Notes: generated by a model not told the origin, from the letters alone. A stretch of DNA of 64,000 nucleotides from Streptomyces sp. NBC_00557 (GCF_036345995.1 NZ_CP107796.1:186001-250000); one strand, 5' to 3'. Shown: positions 25,061 to 36,685, counted from the stretch's first letter. Translations and numbers: made by a program.

Positions 25061-25948
25061 TCAGGGGGTGAGCATCCGGTCCTGTTCGACCGGGGGCCTG
25101 CCGCCGCGCCAGGGCAGGGCCTTGCCGAAACGGACCAGCTCGCCGTACAGGGCGGGGTCGACCCGGTCGGCGAAGATCAGGTCGAGTACGGCCTCGGCGG
25201 CCTGGGCCGGCGACTGGGCCTGGCTGTAGTCGCTGAACCAGGGACGCGAGGTGGCGGTGTCGACCATGCCGGGGCACACGGCCGCGACCAAGGTGCCGGA
25301 GGCGAGGTCGTGCTCGCGGCGCTCGGTGGCGACCGCGCGGACGGCGGCGACCTGGGCCACCTTCGAGGGCACGTTCAGCCAGACGGGCCAGCCGGCCTCC
25401 CGCGCGGTGCCGCTGTGGAGGGCGCTGCGCCAGGACTCCACGGCGTACTCGACCTGGTCGAGGCTCGCGCCGTCGAACAGGTGGTGCAGCCTCGGGCTGA
25501 GGTGGCCGAGGGTACCCAGGCTGCTGGCCACGACGAGCAGCCGGCCGCCGGGCCGCAGGACCGGGCCGAAAGAGCGCAGGACCGCATGGGTGGCGACGTT
25601 GGAGACGTCGATGAACTCATCCGCCCGCTCCGCCTGCGGCTCATCGGGCAACAGGCGGGCGACCGCGTTGGAGACAACGACGTCCACCCCTCCGAACCGG
25701 ACCCGGACCTCTTCGGCGAGACGGGCGATGGCATCGGTGTCGGTGACGTCCAGGACCCGGCCCTCGACGCGGGCACGCGTGCCGGGCAGTCCCGTGACCT
25801 CGCGTGCGGCGTCCGCCACTCGCCGGGGGTTCCGGCCGGTGAGCAGGACGAGGTCGTTCGGGTTCATGCGGGCCGCCAGTCCTTCGACGAGGGCGCGGCC
25901 GAGCCCCTGGTTGGCGCCCGTGACCAGGGCGATACGCGAAGCATTCAT
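25061..25948 (-). CDS. SDR-fold protein lacking the catalytic tyrosine
   Basis: The 295-residue protein has the NADP-binding motif TGANQGLG (10-17) and a carbonyl-reductase-like layout with a long insert before the active site. The usual YxxxK is replaced by N192-V-P-S-K196: the codon at the tyrosine position is AAC. Serines 142-143 remain. It may use another acid, bind without reducing, or act on an unusual substrate. I start at ATG 25948; an in-frame start at 25999 would overlap the divergent LysR control region. No ribosome site is evident, so it may be leaderless. Confidence 0.85.
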   Translation of the reverse strand: MNASRIALVTGANQGLGRALVEGLAARMNPNDLVLLTGRNPRRVADAAREVTGLPGTRARVEGRVLDVTDTDAIARLAEEVRVRFGGVDVVVSNAVARLLPDEPQAERADEFIDVSNVATHAVLRSFGPVLRPGGRLLVVASSLGTLGHLSPRLHHLFDGASLDQVEYAVESWRSALHSGTAREAGWPVWLNVPSKVAQVAAVRAVATERREHDLASGTLVAAVCPGMVDTATSRPWFSDYSQAQSPAQAAEAVLDLIFADRVDPALYGELVRFGKALPWRGGRPPVEQDRMLTP

Positions 25949-26019
25949 GCACGCCACGCTAGGAACCCGCGATCCATGAGTCCAACGAAAGTTCTGCACG
26001 TCTGGTATGCGTAAACGTC

Positions 26020-26952
26020 ATGGACTTCACGGATGTGTCGTTGACCGCCCTGCGTGTCTTCCGCGCCGTCGCCGAGCAGGGAACCTTCACGGCGGCCGCC
26101 GCCTCGCTGGGCTACACGCAGTCGGCGGTGTCCCGGCAGATCGCGGCGATCGAGCGGGCGGCGGGTACTGAACTGCTGGAGCGGCGGCGCCAGGGAGTAC
26201 GGCTCACCGCAGCCGGCCGCGTCGTCATGAACCGCGCCACGATCGTGCTCGACCAGATCGAAGCGACCGCACGCGAACTGTCCGGCCTGCCCGGTCAGAC
26301 CGGGACCGTCCGCCTGGGATGGTTCCCCAGCGCGGGCGCGGTGCTGGTGCCGCGGGCCCTTGCCGCCCTCCGCCGGACAGACCCCGACCTGCACGTCGTC
26401 GGCCGGGAGGGAAGCACGCCGGCGCTGGTGCGCGCCCTGCGGGCCGGCAGTCTCGATCTGGCCCTGCTCGGCTCCGCGCCGCCGTTCAGACCGCCGGACA
26501 CGGAGACGCCGCCGCTCGCCCTGCAGACCCTCACCGAACGGGCCCTGCGTCTGGCGGTGCCCGCCACCCACCCGCTCGCCCGCGGCGACTTCGTCGACGT
26601 GGCCGACCTGCGCGGGCAGCGCTGGATCGCGGGCTCCTCCTCGGGAGAGGACCGGCTGATGGGTGTCTGGCCGGGCCTGGACGAGCGGCCCGACATCGCG
26701 CACACCGCGCGTGACTGGCTCGCCAAGCTCCACCTCGTCGCGGCCGGCTTGGGACTGACGACCGTGCCTGTCACCCTCGCCCCGGCCGCACCACCGAGCG
26801 TACGCATCCTCCCCGTCCGAGGCGGCCCTCAGGAACAACGCCGGCTGCTCCTGGCCCGGCTCCCCCAGCCACCCACAGAATCCGTCACCCGCGTGGCAGC
26901 CGCCCTCCGCACCGCAGCCCTCGACACCGACGCCTCCTCCTCGACCCCCTGA
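26020..26952 (+). CDS. LysR family transcriptional regulator
   Basis: The 310-residue protein opens with the LysR winged helix-turn-helix (residues 6-65: VFRAVAEQGTFTAAAASLGY, then TQSAVSRQIAAIE) and has the two-lobed effector domain from about residue 90. It is divergent from the SDR pair with 71 bases between starts, the classic LysR arrangement, and therefore probably regulates them. A TATGCG-like -10 lies 9 bases before the ATG, consistent with a very short or absent leader. Confidence 0.93.
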   Translation: MDFTDVSLTALRVFRAVAEQGTFTAAAASLGYTQSAVSRQIAAIERAAGTELLERRRQGVRLTAAGRVVMNRATIVLDQIEATARELSGLPGQTGTVRLGWFPSAGAVLVPRALAALRRTDPDLHVVGREGSTPALVRALRAGSLDLALLGSAPPFRPPDTETPPLALQTLTERALRLAVPATHPLARGDFVDVADLRGQRWIAGSSSGEDRLMGVWPGLDERPDIAHTARDWLAKLHLVAAGLGLTTVPVTLAPAAPPSVRILPVRGGPQEQRRLLLARLPQPPTESVTRVAAALRTAALDTDASSSTP

Positions 26953-27124
26953 CGAGAAGGCACTTGTGCGCAGACGAGAACGCGACGGGCCGTGCGGCCG
27001 ACCGAGGTGATCCGCCCGGAGGGAGGAGGGAAGAAGCGGCATTGGGCGTCACGTCCCGAACAGGAACGTTCCGGCGGGCCGCTTCGTTGTCCTTGGGCCC
27101 ATCCGCCGTACCCCTGGGAGCATC

Positions 27125-27814
27125 GTGCCCGAAACCACGCACGCCACCGCCGCTGTTCTCCCCGCACTCCCGGCCCTGATCGCACAGGCCGAACGACTCA
27201 TCGAGCTGGGGGTGCACGAGTTGGCAGGGCTCTCCGCCGTCGAGCTTCTTACCTTCGCCGCAGCTGCCGAGGCCCCTGCGGGCGGCGACGGCACCCTGCT
27301 CGCTGTTCACCCGGACCACGCCCCCGCCTCCGCCCTGGCCCCGCTGCTCCGCCGAGACGGCAAACCGGGCTTCGTCGTCACTGACATGCCCGACGTCGAC
27401 CTCTTCGCCCCGCTCGACACGGTCGCGGTGCCCGACGCTCCGCTCTACCTCCTCACCGGCCTCGACCGCGGCGACCACATGGCCAACTGGAGCCCGAACG
27501 AGGCACTGCCCGCCCTCACTGCGGAGGCCCGTACGCCGTTGCTCCTCACCGAGGGCATCCACTGGGTGCTGCAGCAACCCGCCGTCCTGGAGCGCAACCA
27601 CTGCTTCATGACCATCGGCTCTCGGCTGCGCAAAGCCAACGGCGTCCTCGACGCCCGCACGCCGGCGCTTTGGATCAGCAACGGCACCGGGCGCGATGGC
27701 CGCGAGCGCCGCAACGCTCCCAAGGTCGGTTGGTGCTGGGCGGGCAACCGACACACCTGGCTGAGCTTCGCCTCCGCATCGGGCCGCCGGGTTCCGGACA
27801 AGCGGGGAGCCTGA
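27125..27814 (+). CDS. DUF5701 family protein
   Basis: The 229-residue protein carries the family core LLRRDGKPGFVVTDMPDVD, LYLLTGLDRGDHMANWSPNE, TPLLLTEGIHWVLQQP and the invariant C-terminal block TPALWISNGTGRDGRERRNA followed by KVGWCWAGNRHTWLSFASAS. These proteins are widespread in actinobacteria and unstudied. The GTG start follows GGGAG. Confidence 0.85.
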   Translation: MPETTHATAAVLPALPALIAQAERLIELGVHELAGLSAVELLTFAAAAEAPAGGDGTLLAVHPDHAPASALAPLLRRDGKPGFVVTDMPDVDLFAPLDTVAVPDAPLYLLTGLDRGDHMANWSPNEALPALTAEARTPLLLTEGIHWVLQQPAVLERNHCFMTIGSRLRKANGVLDARTPALWISNGTGRDGRERRNAPKVGWCWAGNRHTWLSFASASGRRVPDKRGA

Positions 27815-27943
27815 TCAGGCGGGCCGAAGGCCGCGCAACCAGATGACCGGACCCCGCCGTTGAAGCCCCGCCGTGCAGCTGTCTGGTCGTGGACGGCAGT
27901 CTGTGCTGCAGATCGTCTGGCAGGCCGGTTTCGCCGATGAGTT

Positions 27944-27985
27944 CACCGTCCTCGAACGGTCTATCAGCGAAACGACCGTTCTCGA
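27944..27985 (+). promoter_or_regulatory. Repeats upstream of the VOC gene
   Basis: ACCGTCCTCGA (27944-27954) and ACCGTTCTCGA (27975-27985) are direct repeats 31 bp apart. Between and over them GAACGGTC and GACCGTTC form a perfect 8-bp inverted repeat (27953-27960 and 27974-27981). The block ends 10 bases before the VOC start codon, where a repressor would block expression. Confidence 0.5.
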
Positions 27986-27995
27986 CAGGAGTGCC

Positions 27996-28364
27996 ATGTC
28001 CACCATCCAGCCAGTGATCCTGACTGCCGACCACGACGTCCTGCTTGGCTTCTACAAGGAACTGTTCGGCGCCGAGGAGATCTTCCGGGTGCCGGAGGAA
28101 GGCCCGGTCTTCTACCTCGGCTTGCGCATCGGCGACACCGACCTCGGGCTGGTGGCCAAGGCCAACCCGGGGACCGGAGCGGCACCGCGGATCCTGCTCA
28201 GCATCGGTGTCGACGACGTCGACGAGACACTCGGCCGGGTGCAGGCGCTGGGCGGCTCGGTCCGCAGCGGCCCCAACGACATGCCGTGGGGACAGCGCGT
28301 CGCCCACATCCAGGACCCGGACGGCAATCCGGTGAACCTCACCCAGCCGATCCGGGTTCAGTGA
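27996..28364 (+). CDS. VOC (glyoxalase/bleomycin-resistance fold) protein
   Basis: The 122-residue single-domain protein shows the vicinal-oxygen-chelate pattern: QPVILTADHDVLLGFYKELFG, FYLGLRIGDTDLGL, GVDDVDETLGRVQALGGSV and the terminal HIQDPDGNPVNLTQP. Such proteins bind a metal and act in isomerisation, ring cleavage or drug sequestration. The ATG at 27996 has AGGAG upstream; longer frames run through the upstream repeat block and are not credible. Confidence 0.88.
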   Translation: MSTIQPVILTADHDVLLGFYKELFGAEEIFRVPEEGPVFYLGLRIGDTDLGLVAKANPGTGAAPRILLSIGVDDVDETLGRVQALGGSVRSGPNDMPWGQRVAHIQDPDGNPVNLTQPIRVQ

Positions 28365-28392
28365 CGCTGTTCCGGGTTCTTGTTCCTAGGAG

Positions 28393-28423
28393 CGGCGCCC
28401 GTGTCACCTCGGCACGGGCGCCG
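28393..28423. terminator. Strong bidirectional terminator hairpin
   Basis: A perfect 11-bp stem CGGCGCCCGTG/CACGGGCGCCG with a 9-base loop lies between the converging VOC and lectin genes. Confidence 0.75.
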
Positions 28424-28521
28424 GACCGTTCCGTCTGTCCCTCCGGTCCGCGCGGCACACGCCTCCCGCAGAGCACGCGAACGGCTTGAACCGTGTGTCC
28501 CATCGGGGTCCGGTGCCGGAC

Positions 28522-30765
28522 TTACGGATAGCTCACCAGGTACGCCACGTTACTGCTGGGAGTGACCTGGTTGCCGGTGTTGTCGATGATGTGGTTGATG
28601 GTGCCGTCGCCGCCCAGGACCGTGGTGACCATGCTGTGGAACTTCACGGTGGACGTGGTGGGCACCTCGATGGCGTGGCCGAGGACGACGGAGGGGTTGT
28701 CGCGGAGGTAGGCGTAGACGCCCACACCCCACGCCTCGTGGGAGGCGACCGAGTTGGCGACCTTGTACGACGCGTAGCCGAGGTCGCCGCCGCTGGTGGT
28801 CCAGCTGGACTGGTCGGGCACGTCGTAGGGGGTCTCGCTCTGGTAGAAGTACGTGCGACCGCCGTTGCCGTTCCAGGTGGTCTGGTACTTCTGGTAGTGC
28901 TCGACCGCCAGGCCGTACATGGTGACGTTGTTGCCGTTGACGATCAGTCCGTTGGCGGCCGGGTTGGTCGTCCAGCCGACGCCGTTGGTGTGGTCCGCGC
29001 GCCACAGCCACAGATCGTCGCCGATGACGTCGTTGCTGTTGACCACCAGCGTCTGGGTGGCCTTGCCGGCGAGGTCGCCCCCGATGCGGAAGAACACGTC
29101 GTGCAGCACGATCGGGTCGGCGGTGTGACTCGCGGTCGAGCCGGTCGGGCCGACCTGCATGAGGGTGCTGGAGTTGGTGGTGTTCGCGCTGATGAGCAGC
29201 CCGGCGATGTCGATGCCGTCGACATCGGCGGTGGTGATCGCGGTGACGCCGTTGTCCGGCACGAGAGTGGCGAGGCCCAGGCCGAGGACCACGGTGTCGG
29301 GGCGGGTGATGTTCAGCGGGGCGGACAGGTGGTAGACGCCGGGGGTGACGATCAGGTTCTTGCCCGCGGTGAGCGCGTTGTTGATCGTCGTGGCGGTGTC
29401 ACCGGGTTTGACGATGTAGAACTGGCTGATCGGCAGCGAGGTGCCCGGGGCGTTGCCGTTGATCCAGTCCGGGCCCTGCACATTGGTGCGCACCGACGGG
29501 ACGAACACCTGCCAGTTGCCCGAGCCGTCGACGTAGATGAACGGCTTCTCGCGCATCACCGGGCTCTGGGCGACGGTGGTGTACTGCGGATTCGGGAAAC
29601 TGGTCGCCGGGGCGCCGGTGTCGCCGACGAAGACCATGTTCCAGTTGTGCCCGCTCCAGCCGCCGTTCATGGCGGTGTCCTGGGTCAGGAACTGCTGCTG
29701 CGTCCCGGAGTTGATCTGACCGGAGACCCGCGAGTCGCCGATGTAGCCGCCACTCGACCAGTTGGTGCTGGTGCCGTGGGTGTCGTCCCACAGCTTCATG
29801 CTGCCGTGCACGTCCATGCGCCGGAACGGGTCGGCCTGCGAGACGGCCCACATGGTGCTGCCCGAACTGGGGCTCACGGACATGTTCTCCGCATCGCGCC
29901 AGAAGTTCTGGGTGGCGTTGCCGTCACTGGTGTGCCCCTCGACGTGGACGCCGCCGCCGGTGATCGAGACCTGGTCCGGTGACAGCCCGAGCCCGGCGAC
30001 CTGGGTGTAGTAGCCGACGGGTATGTCGACGTTGTACGTGCCGGGGGTGAACAGCAGGGCGTTGCGCTGGGTGCCGAACTCGTTGGTCTGCTGGGTGCTG
30101 TAGACCGAGTTGATCTTCGACTGGATGGTGGAGGTCGGCATCGACGGGTCGAACACCGTGACGTTGGGGCCGAAGTCCGGGGTGCCGGCCGGCGGCGTGA
30201 TGCCGGCGGAGAGCGTGAAGGACTGCGCGGCGGTGCCGTTGCAGGTGTACTGCTGCAGCTGGACGCTGTCGGCGGTGGACGCCGAGGGCACATCGAGGCA
30301 CTTGCCGCTGTTGCGGTTGACGAAGTGGTACGCGCCGGAGGCCTCCGCGACCGGCAGCCACTGCTGGTTGGCGCCGCCGCCGTACAGCCACAGCTGAGTC
30401 AGCGCGCCGTCGGCCGTCGAGACGTCGGTCTCGTCCCAGACCTGGTTCGGCGCGGAGGCGACGCCGATCCGGTAGTAGCCGCTGTCGGTCGGGGTGAACT
30501 GCCAGGACTGGGCATCGGTGCCGTTGCAGGTGTACTGCTGCACGGCGGTGCCGTTGCCGGTGGCACCGGCGCGCGCGTCGACGCACTTGCCGCTGCCTGC
30601 GTTGACGACGGTGGTGGGAGCGGTGGGGATGCTCGCGGCGGTGGCACTCGGGGCGGAAGCCAGCGCGATACCGGCGGCGGCCGGCAGCAGGAAGGCGGTC
30701 GTGAGGGCGGCCGTGCGTCTGCGCCGGCGGGGGGCGCGGACGAGCACGGCGGGAACGTCGGTCAC
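28522..30765 (-). CDS. Secreted ricin-type lectin / right-handed beta-helix protein
   Basis: This 747-residue exported protein has a twin-basic, hydrophobic signal sequence (RRRRRTAALTTAFLLPAAAG) with probable cleavage after the ATA near residue 43. A ricin-B trefoil lectin domain follows (about 50-190), with repeated GKCVD/GKCLD, QQYTCNGT and QSW/QSF motifs. The rest, from about residue 195, is a large repetitive beta-helix of the pectate-lyase/GH55 type, with FTPGTYNVDIPVG-like rungs repeated at GKNLIVTPGVYHLSAPLNIT. It probably binds or cleaves a polysaccharide outside the cell. Homologues are sometimes mislabelled adenylyl cyclase; nothing here supports that. The GTG start follows AAGGAG. 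Confidence 0.85.
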   Translation of the reverse strand: MTDVPAVLVRAPRRRRRTAALTTAFLLPAAAGIALASAPSATAASIPTAPTTVVNAGSGKCVDARAGATGNGTAVQQYTCNGTDAQSWQFTPTDSGYYRIGVASAPNQVWDETDVSTADGALTQLWLYGGGANQQWLPVAEASGAYHFVNRNSGKCLDVPSASTADSVQLQQYTCNGTAAQSFTLSAGITPPAGTPDFGPNVTVFDPSMPTSTIQSKINSVYSTQQTNEFGTQRNALLFTPGTYNVDIPVGYYTQVAGLGLSPDQVSITGGGVHVEGHTSDGNATQNFWRDAENMSVSPSSGSTMWAVSQADPFRRMDVHGSMKLWDDTHGTSTNWSSGGYIGDSRVSGQINSGTQQQFLTQDTAMNGGWSGHNWNMVFVGDTGAPATSFPNPQYTTVAQSPVMREKPFIYVDGSGNWQVFVPSVRTNVQGPDWINGNAPGTSLPISQFYIVKPGDTATTINNALTAGKNLIVTPGVYHLSAPLNITRPDTVVLGLGLATLVPDNGVTAITTADVDGIDIAGLLISANTTNSSTLMQVGPTGSTASHTADPIVLHDVFFRIGGDLAGKATQTLVVNSNDVIGDDLWLWRADHTNGVGWTTNPAANGLIVNGNNVTMYGLAVEHYQKYQTTWNGNGGRTYFYQSETPYDVPDQSSWTTSGGDLGYASYKVANSVASHEAWGVGVYAYLRDNPSVVLGHAIEVPTTSTVKFHSMVTTVLGGDGTINHIIDNTGNQVTPSSNVAYLVSYP

Positions 30766-30807
30766 ACGTGTCTCCTTGGTCGCGGTGTGGGGCGCGCGGT
30801 GGATCGG

Positions 30808-30836
30808 ACGGTAGGAGCAGTCTGGCCAGACGTCAA
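30808..30836 (-). promoter_or_regulatory. Promoter of the lectin gene with palindromic spacer
   Basis: Reading leftward, TTGACG (30836-30831) and TACCGT (30813-30808) are 17 bases apart, a near-consensus vegetative promoter with a leader of about 35 bases. The spacer contains the palindrome TCTGGCCAGA (30821-30830), a likely operator, and TTGACG is repeated 8 bases further upstream. Confidence 0.65.
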
Positions 30837-30844
30837 TACGTCAA

Positions 30845-33631
<2,787 letters not shown>

Positions 33632-33636
33632 GCCCG

Positions 33637-33672
33637 ACGTCCCGCTCGGCCGTCATCGGCCGACCGGGACGT
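33637..33672 (+). terminator. katG terminator
   Basis: ACGTCCCG-C-TCGGCCG pairs with CGGCCGA-C-CGGGACGT around a TCAT loop, starting 5 bases after the katG stop. The stem has 15 base pairs with one internal mismatch. Confidence 0.8.
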
Positions 33673-33874
33673 GGTGCTGCTCCTCTGTCCAGGGGCTGGG
33701 AGTCACCGCGAACGCGAAACAGAACGGCGTCCGCTACGCATTGAACTCCGCCTCACCTGCGGCGAGCTGCTGTTCGGTTGGCTCCTGGCCTTCTGCCCAA
33801 GGGTCGCCCCATGATTGATCTTTAGCGTGAAGCGTCCGAGAAAACGATCTCTCAGGGCGGCGGTCGGGGACCGG

Positions 33875-34696
33875 TCACCGGACCAGGCTGTGGAGGAATT
33901 CGGTGACGATCCGGGTGTACTCGTCGGGGTGGTCGAAGTTGGGGAAGTGCGCGGCGTCGTTGATCACCGCGGTTCGGCCTCGTGGCGCCGTGTGGGCGAT
34001 GGACTCGGCCATGGCTCGTAGCTCGGGTGCGTCCTGTGCGCCGTTGAGGGCGAGCACGGGGACGGTGATCTGGCCGGCCCGGGCGCCGAGATCCTCGACC
34101 GGGATGCTGTGATCGGGTTCGTCGGGCGTGTGCTTGCTGATGGTCCGCTGGCGCATCCGGCGCAGGCGGGCGTAGGTCTCGGGCCGGACGGCGTCGTGCG
34201 GCCGCTCGGGGCCGTGTACCCAGGCGTCGCTCGCGTCGTGCCAGGCCTCGATGTCGCCGGCGGCCAGAGCCTTGAACTGTGCGGCCTGGGCCTGCCGGGC
34301 CCACGGCTCGGTGAACTCGCGTTCGTTCGTGCCACCGCCGGAGATCACCAGGGCCCGGACCAGGTCGGGGTGTTCCAGCGCGGTCCCCACGGCGATCAGC
34401 GCGCCCATGGAGATGCCGACGAGGGCAGCAGGGCCGGTACCGAGGTGATGCAGCAACTCGGCCAGGTCGTCCGCCTGGCGGAACGGGCGGCTCGCGTTGG
34501 CGGACCGGCCGTGACCGCGGGCATCGGGTGCGATGACGCGGAACTCTTTCGCCAAGGCCGGGACCTGCTCGTCCCACATGGTGTGGTCGAGGAAACCCGC
34601 ATGCAGCAGGACGACGGGGAGGCCTGTACCGCCGGTGTCGCGGTAGGCGAGGTCGCCGTCGGAGGACGCGAAGAAGCGGAGTTCGGAAGCACTCAT
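33875..34696 (-). CDS. Alpha/beta hydrolase
   Basis: A 273-residue alpha/beta-hydrolase-fold protein with the oxyanion region VVLLHAGFLDHTMWDEQ, DARGHGRS, the nucleophile elbow GISMG (Ser), a late Asp (LALNGAQDAPE) and His (AAHFPNFDHPDEY). It is related to haloperoxidase/esterase-type hydrolases. The ATG at 34696 lies within the first palindrome facing the MarR gene; the in-frame ATG at 34744 would start inside the second palindrome. Very short leader or leaderless expression is likely, with direct repression by the MarR protein. Confidence 0.88.
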   Translation of the reverse strand: MSASELRFFASSDGDLAYRDTGGTGLPVVLLHAGFLDHTMWDEQVPALAKEFRVIAPDARGHGRSANASRPFRQADDLAELLHHLGTGPAALVGISMGALIAVGTALEHPDLVRALVISGGGTNEREFTEPWARQAQAAQFKALAAGDIEAWHDASDAWVHGPERPHDAVRPETYARLRRMRQRTISKHTPDEPDHSIPVEDLGARAGQITVPVLALNGAQDAPELRAMAESIAHTAPRGRTAVINDAAHFPNFDHPDEYTRIVTEFLHSLVR

Positions 34697-34744
34697 GACA
34701 ACCAGGTTGTCATGAGCGAGAGGGGATGACAACTGGATTGTCAT
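34695..34744. promoter_or_regulatory. Twin MarR operators
   Basis: ATGACAACCAGGTTGTCAT, a perfect 19-bp inverted repeat, lies at 34695-34713. ATGACAACTGGATTGTCAT, with matching outer arms, lies at 34726-34744. They are 31 bp apart between divergent genes. The first covers the hydrolase start codon and the second ends 13 bases before the MarR start. Confidence 0.8.
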
Positions 34745-34757
34745 TTATCATCGGTGG

Positions 34758-35234
34758 GTGAGTGATGCAGAACGCCCGCTGACCCCCGACGAGGCGCCAG
34801 TGCGCCTCATGGAGGTCTTCGCCCTGGTCGGACCGCTCTACCGGCGGGTCAACCGGAAGATCGAACAAGAGGCCCCGCGGCAGGGGCTGTCGGTGGGGGT
34901 GCGCGCGGTGCTCGATCTCCTGCGCGCCCACGGACCAATGACGGTTCCCCAGATGGGCCGGGCGCAGTCGATCAGCCGTCAGTTCGTCCAGCGCATGGTC
35001 AATGACGCCGCGGCTCACGGACTGGTGGAGGCCGTGCCGAACCCGGCGCATGCTCGGTCCTCGCTGATCCGCCTGACAGGCGCCGGCCGCACGGCAATCG
35101 AGGCCGTCGTCGCCCGGGAGCACGCGCTGCTGCGCGAAGCGGCGGGCGACCTCACCACGGCGGACGTGGACGCATGTGTCCGCGTGCTCAGCCGGATGCT
35201 CGCCCTCTTCGACGACATCGACGTCAACAGCTGA
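34758..35234 (+). CDS. MarR family transcriptional regulator
   Basis: The 158-residue protein has the MarR winged helix: LSVGVRAVLDLLRAHGPMTV, PQMGRAQSISRQFVQRMVND and the wing LVEAVPNPAHARSSLIRLTG. Members respond to phenolic or other small ligands. The GTG start has little ribosome site and sits near a probable -10, so a leaderless message is likely. It faces an alpha/beta hydrolase with twin palindromes between them. A 10-bp stem terminator follows. Confidence 0.92.
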   Translation: MSDAERPLTPDEAPVRLMEVFALVGPLYRRVNRKIEQEAPRQGLSVGVRAVLDLLRAHGPMTVPQMGRAQSISRQFVQRMVNDAAAHGLVEAVPNPAHARSSLIRLTGAGRTAIEAVVAREHALLREAAGDLTTADVDACVRVLSRMLALFDDIDVNS

Positions 35235-35240
35235 CCCTCG

Positions 35241-35280
35241 GGCCGGGCTGCGACCGGGCCGGCAGTCGCTCAGCCCGGCC
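35241..35280 (+). terminator. Terminator after the MarR gene
   Basis: GGCCGGGCTG (35241-35250) pairs perfectly with CAGCCCGGCC (35271-35280) around a 20-base loop, 7 bases after the stop. Confidence 0.65.
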
Positions 35281-35917
35281 GTGGCCGCCGTCCCCCCGGC
35301 GGCGCGTGACGGCAGCCCACACGGGTGGCATCCCGGCGACGGCCGGCACGAACGCGGTGCCGACCGGGCAGCGGCGTGCACCTCTGCGCATGGGCCCGGC
35401 GCCGCGTATCCGAGGTCTCCGATGCTCACGGGATACGACGGCATCGGGGCGGGCCATGCCCGGATCCGCGCGACCCGCAGCAGCTTGGTGGCCACACGCT
35501 CACGGTGCAGGCGGTTGCTTGCGGTTCTTGCCGACGATCACACCGGCTCGCCTCACTGCACGGCGACCAGGACCGCATCGTCATCGGGGCCCGCACCGGA
35601 GGTCGAACGGCCGGACCGGCAGGCTCGAGCCGGGGCACCCGCCACCGAACGGGCCGTACGCCCGTCGGTCAGGGATTTCTGTCCGGGACGCCGAGCCGGA
35701 AGTGACCGTTGTCGACGTGAGCGGCGAAGGAAGCGTGCTCCCGCTCGCAAGGCGCCCACGACGGGACATCCGCACCCACCCGGAGGTGTCCTCAGGACCA
35801 CCCCCGTTCGGTGTCCAGGCCCAGCGACGGGCAGCCGGGGGCGCGGCACGATGGTCGTCGTCGGCAACGAGCGGACCACCAGGTCGGCACCCACCACACG
35901 GACATCGGGGGACCCAC
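35281..35917. other. Long intergenic region
   Basis: About 640 bases with no supportable gene. The frames present are Arg/Pro/Gly-rich, lack ribosome sites and show no family motifs. The tail carries the ribosome site of the next gene. Confidence 0.35.
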
Positions 35918-36583
35918 ATGAACGAGACCATCGCCAGGCGCCTGACGGGACTCGCCGGCATCGCGGCGGCGGCCGGCTTCATCGTCGAAGTACCGCTGTA
36001 CTTCCTGTACTCCGGCCCGCCGCCGGACTCCAACGTGCTGAGCAGGCTGCTCATCGGCATCGTCGCACTCGCGGCCCTGATCCTGTTCGTCACCGGCTTC
36101 CGGGAACTGGTCAAGCAGGTCGACCCGGCCTGTGAGTGGATCGGGACGGCGGCCTTCGCCACGGGACTGGTGTACGCGACGATCACCTTGGTCTCCAGCG
36201 GCCTGGAAGCCGGTGCCGTGATCGCCGCCGACCACCCCATCGACCCGACCATCACGGTCAGCGGCACGTACATCCTCTACGGATCGACCGGCCGCCTGCT
36301 GCTCGCCCTCTTCCTGACCGCCGCCGGCCACGCCGTCATCCGGACCAACCTGCTCCCCCGATGGACCGGCCGCTGCGCCCAGGTCCTCGCCGCGGCCAAC
36401 CTGGCCTTCGTACCGTCCCTGTTCTTCGGCAACACCCCCGACCACTTCTACGCAGCCAACGGCTGGGGCAGCACCGCCCTGATGGGCGCCCTCCTCAGCT
36501 ACTGGCTCCTGGCGGTCGGCATCTGCACATACCGCACGGCCACACGTCCGACACCGACAACCCAACCAGCCCTCCAGCGCTGA
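35918..36583 (+). CDS. Integral membrane protein, unknown family
   Basis: The 221-residue product has about six membrane helices, beginning RLTGLAGIAAAAGFIVEVPL, with the loop DHPIDPTITVSGTYILYGS and LTAAGHAVIRTNLLPRW. The pattern resembles DUF4386-like or related actinobacterial membrane proteins, but I cannot name it firmly. The ATG at 35918 follows GGGGGAC; longer frames upstream are non-coding in character. It converges on the metallo-hydrolase gene. Confidence 0.75.
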   Translation: MNETIARRLTGLAGIAAAAGFIVEVPLYFLYSGPPPDSNVLSRLLIGIVALAALILFVTGFRELVKQVDPACEWIGTAAFATGLVYATITLVSSGLEAGAVIAADHPIDPTITVSGTYILYGSTGRLLLALFLTAAGHAVIRTNLLPRWTGRCAQVLAAANLAFVPSLFFGNTPDHFYAANGWGSTALMGALLSYWLLAVGICTYRTATRPTPTTQPALQR

Positions 36584-36685
36584 ACACCCCTTCGCTCATG
36601 ACAGCCCGACCTGCGAAGCCCGGCGCCCACGACGAGCACAGCGGACTGCCTGCGTCCAACGACACACGGACCGAATCAGCAGGAG

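Noticed and set aside
28522..30765. Adenylyl cyclase, a label sometimes attached to this family
   Set aside because: The sequence shows a signal peptide, ricin lectin repeats and a beta-helix, with no nucleotide-cyclase motif.
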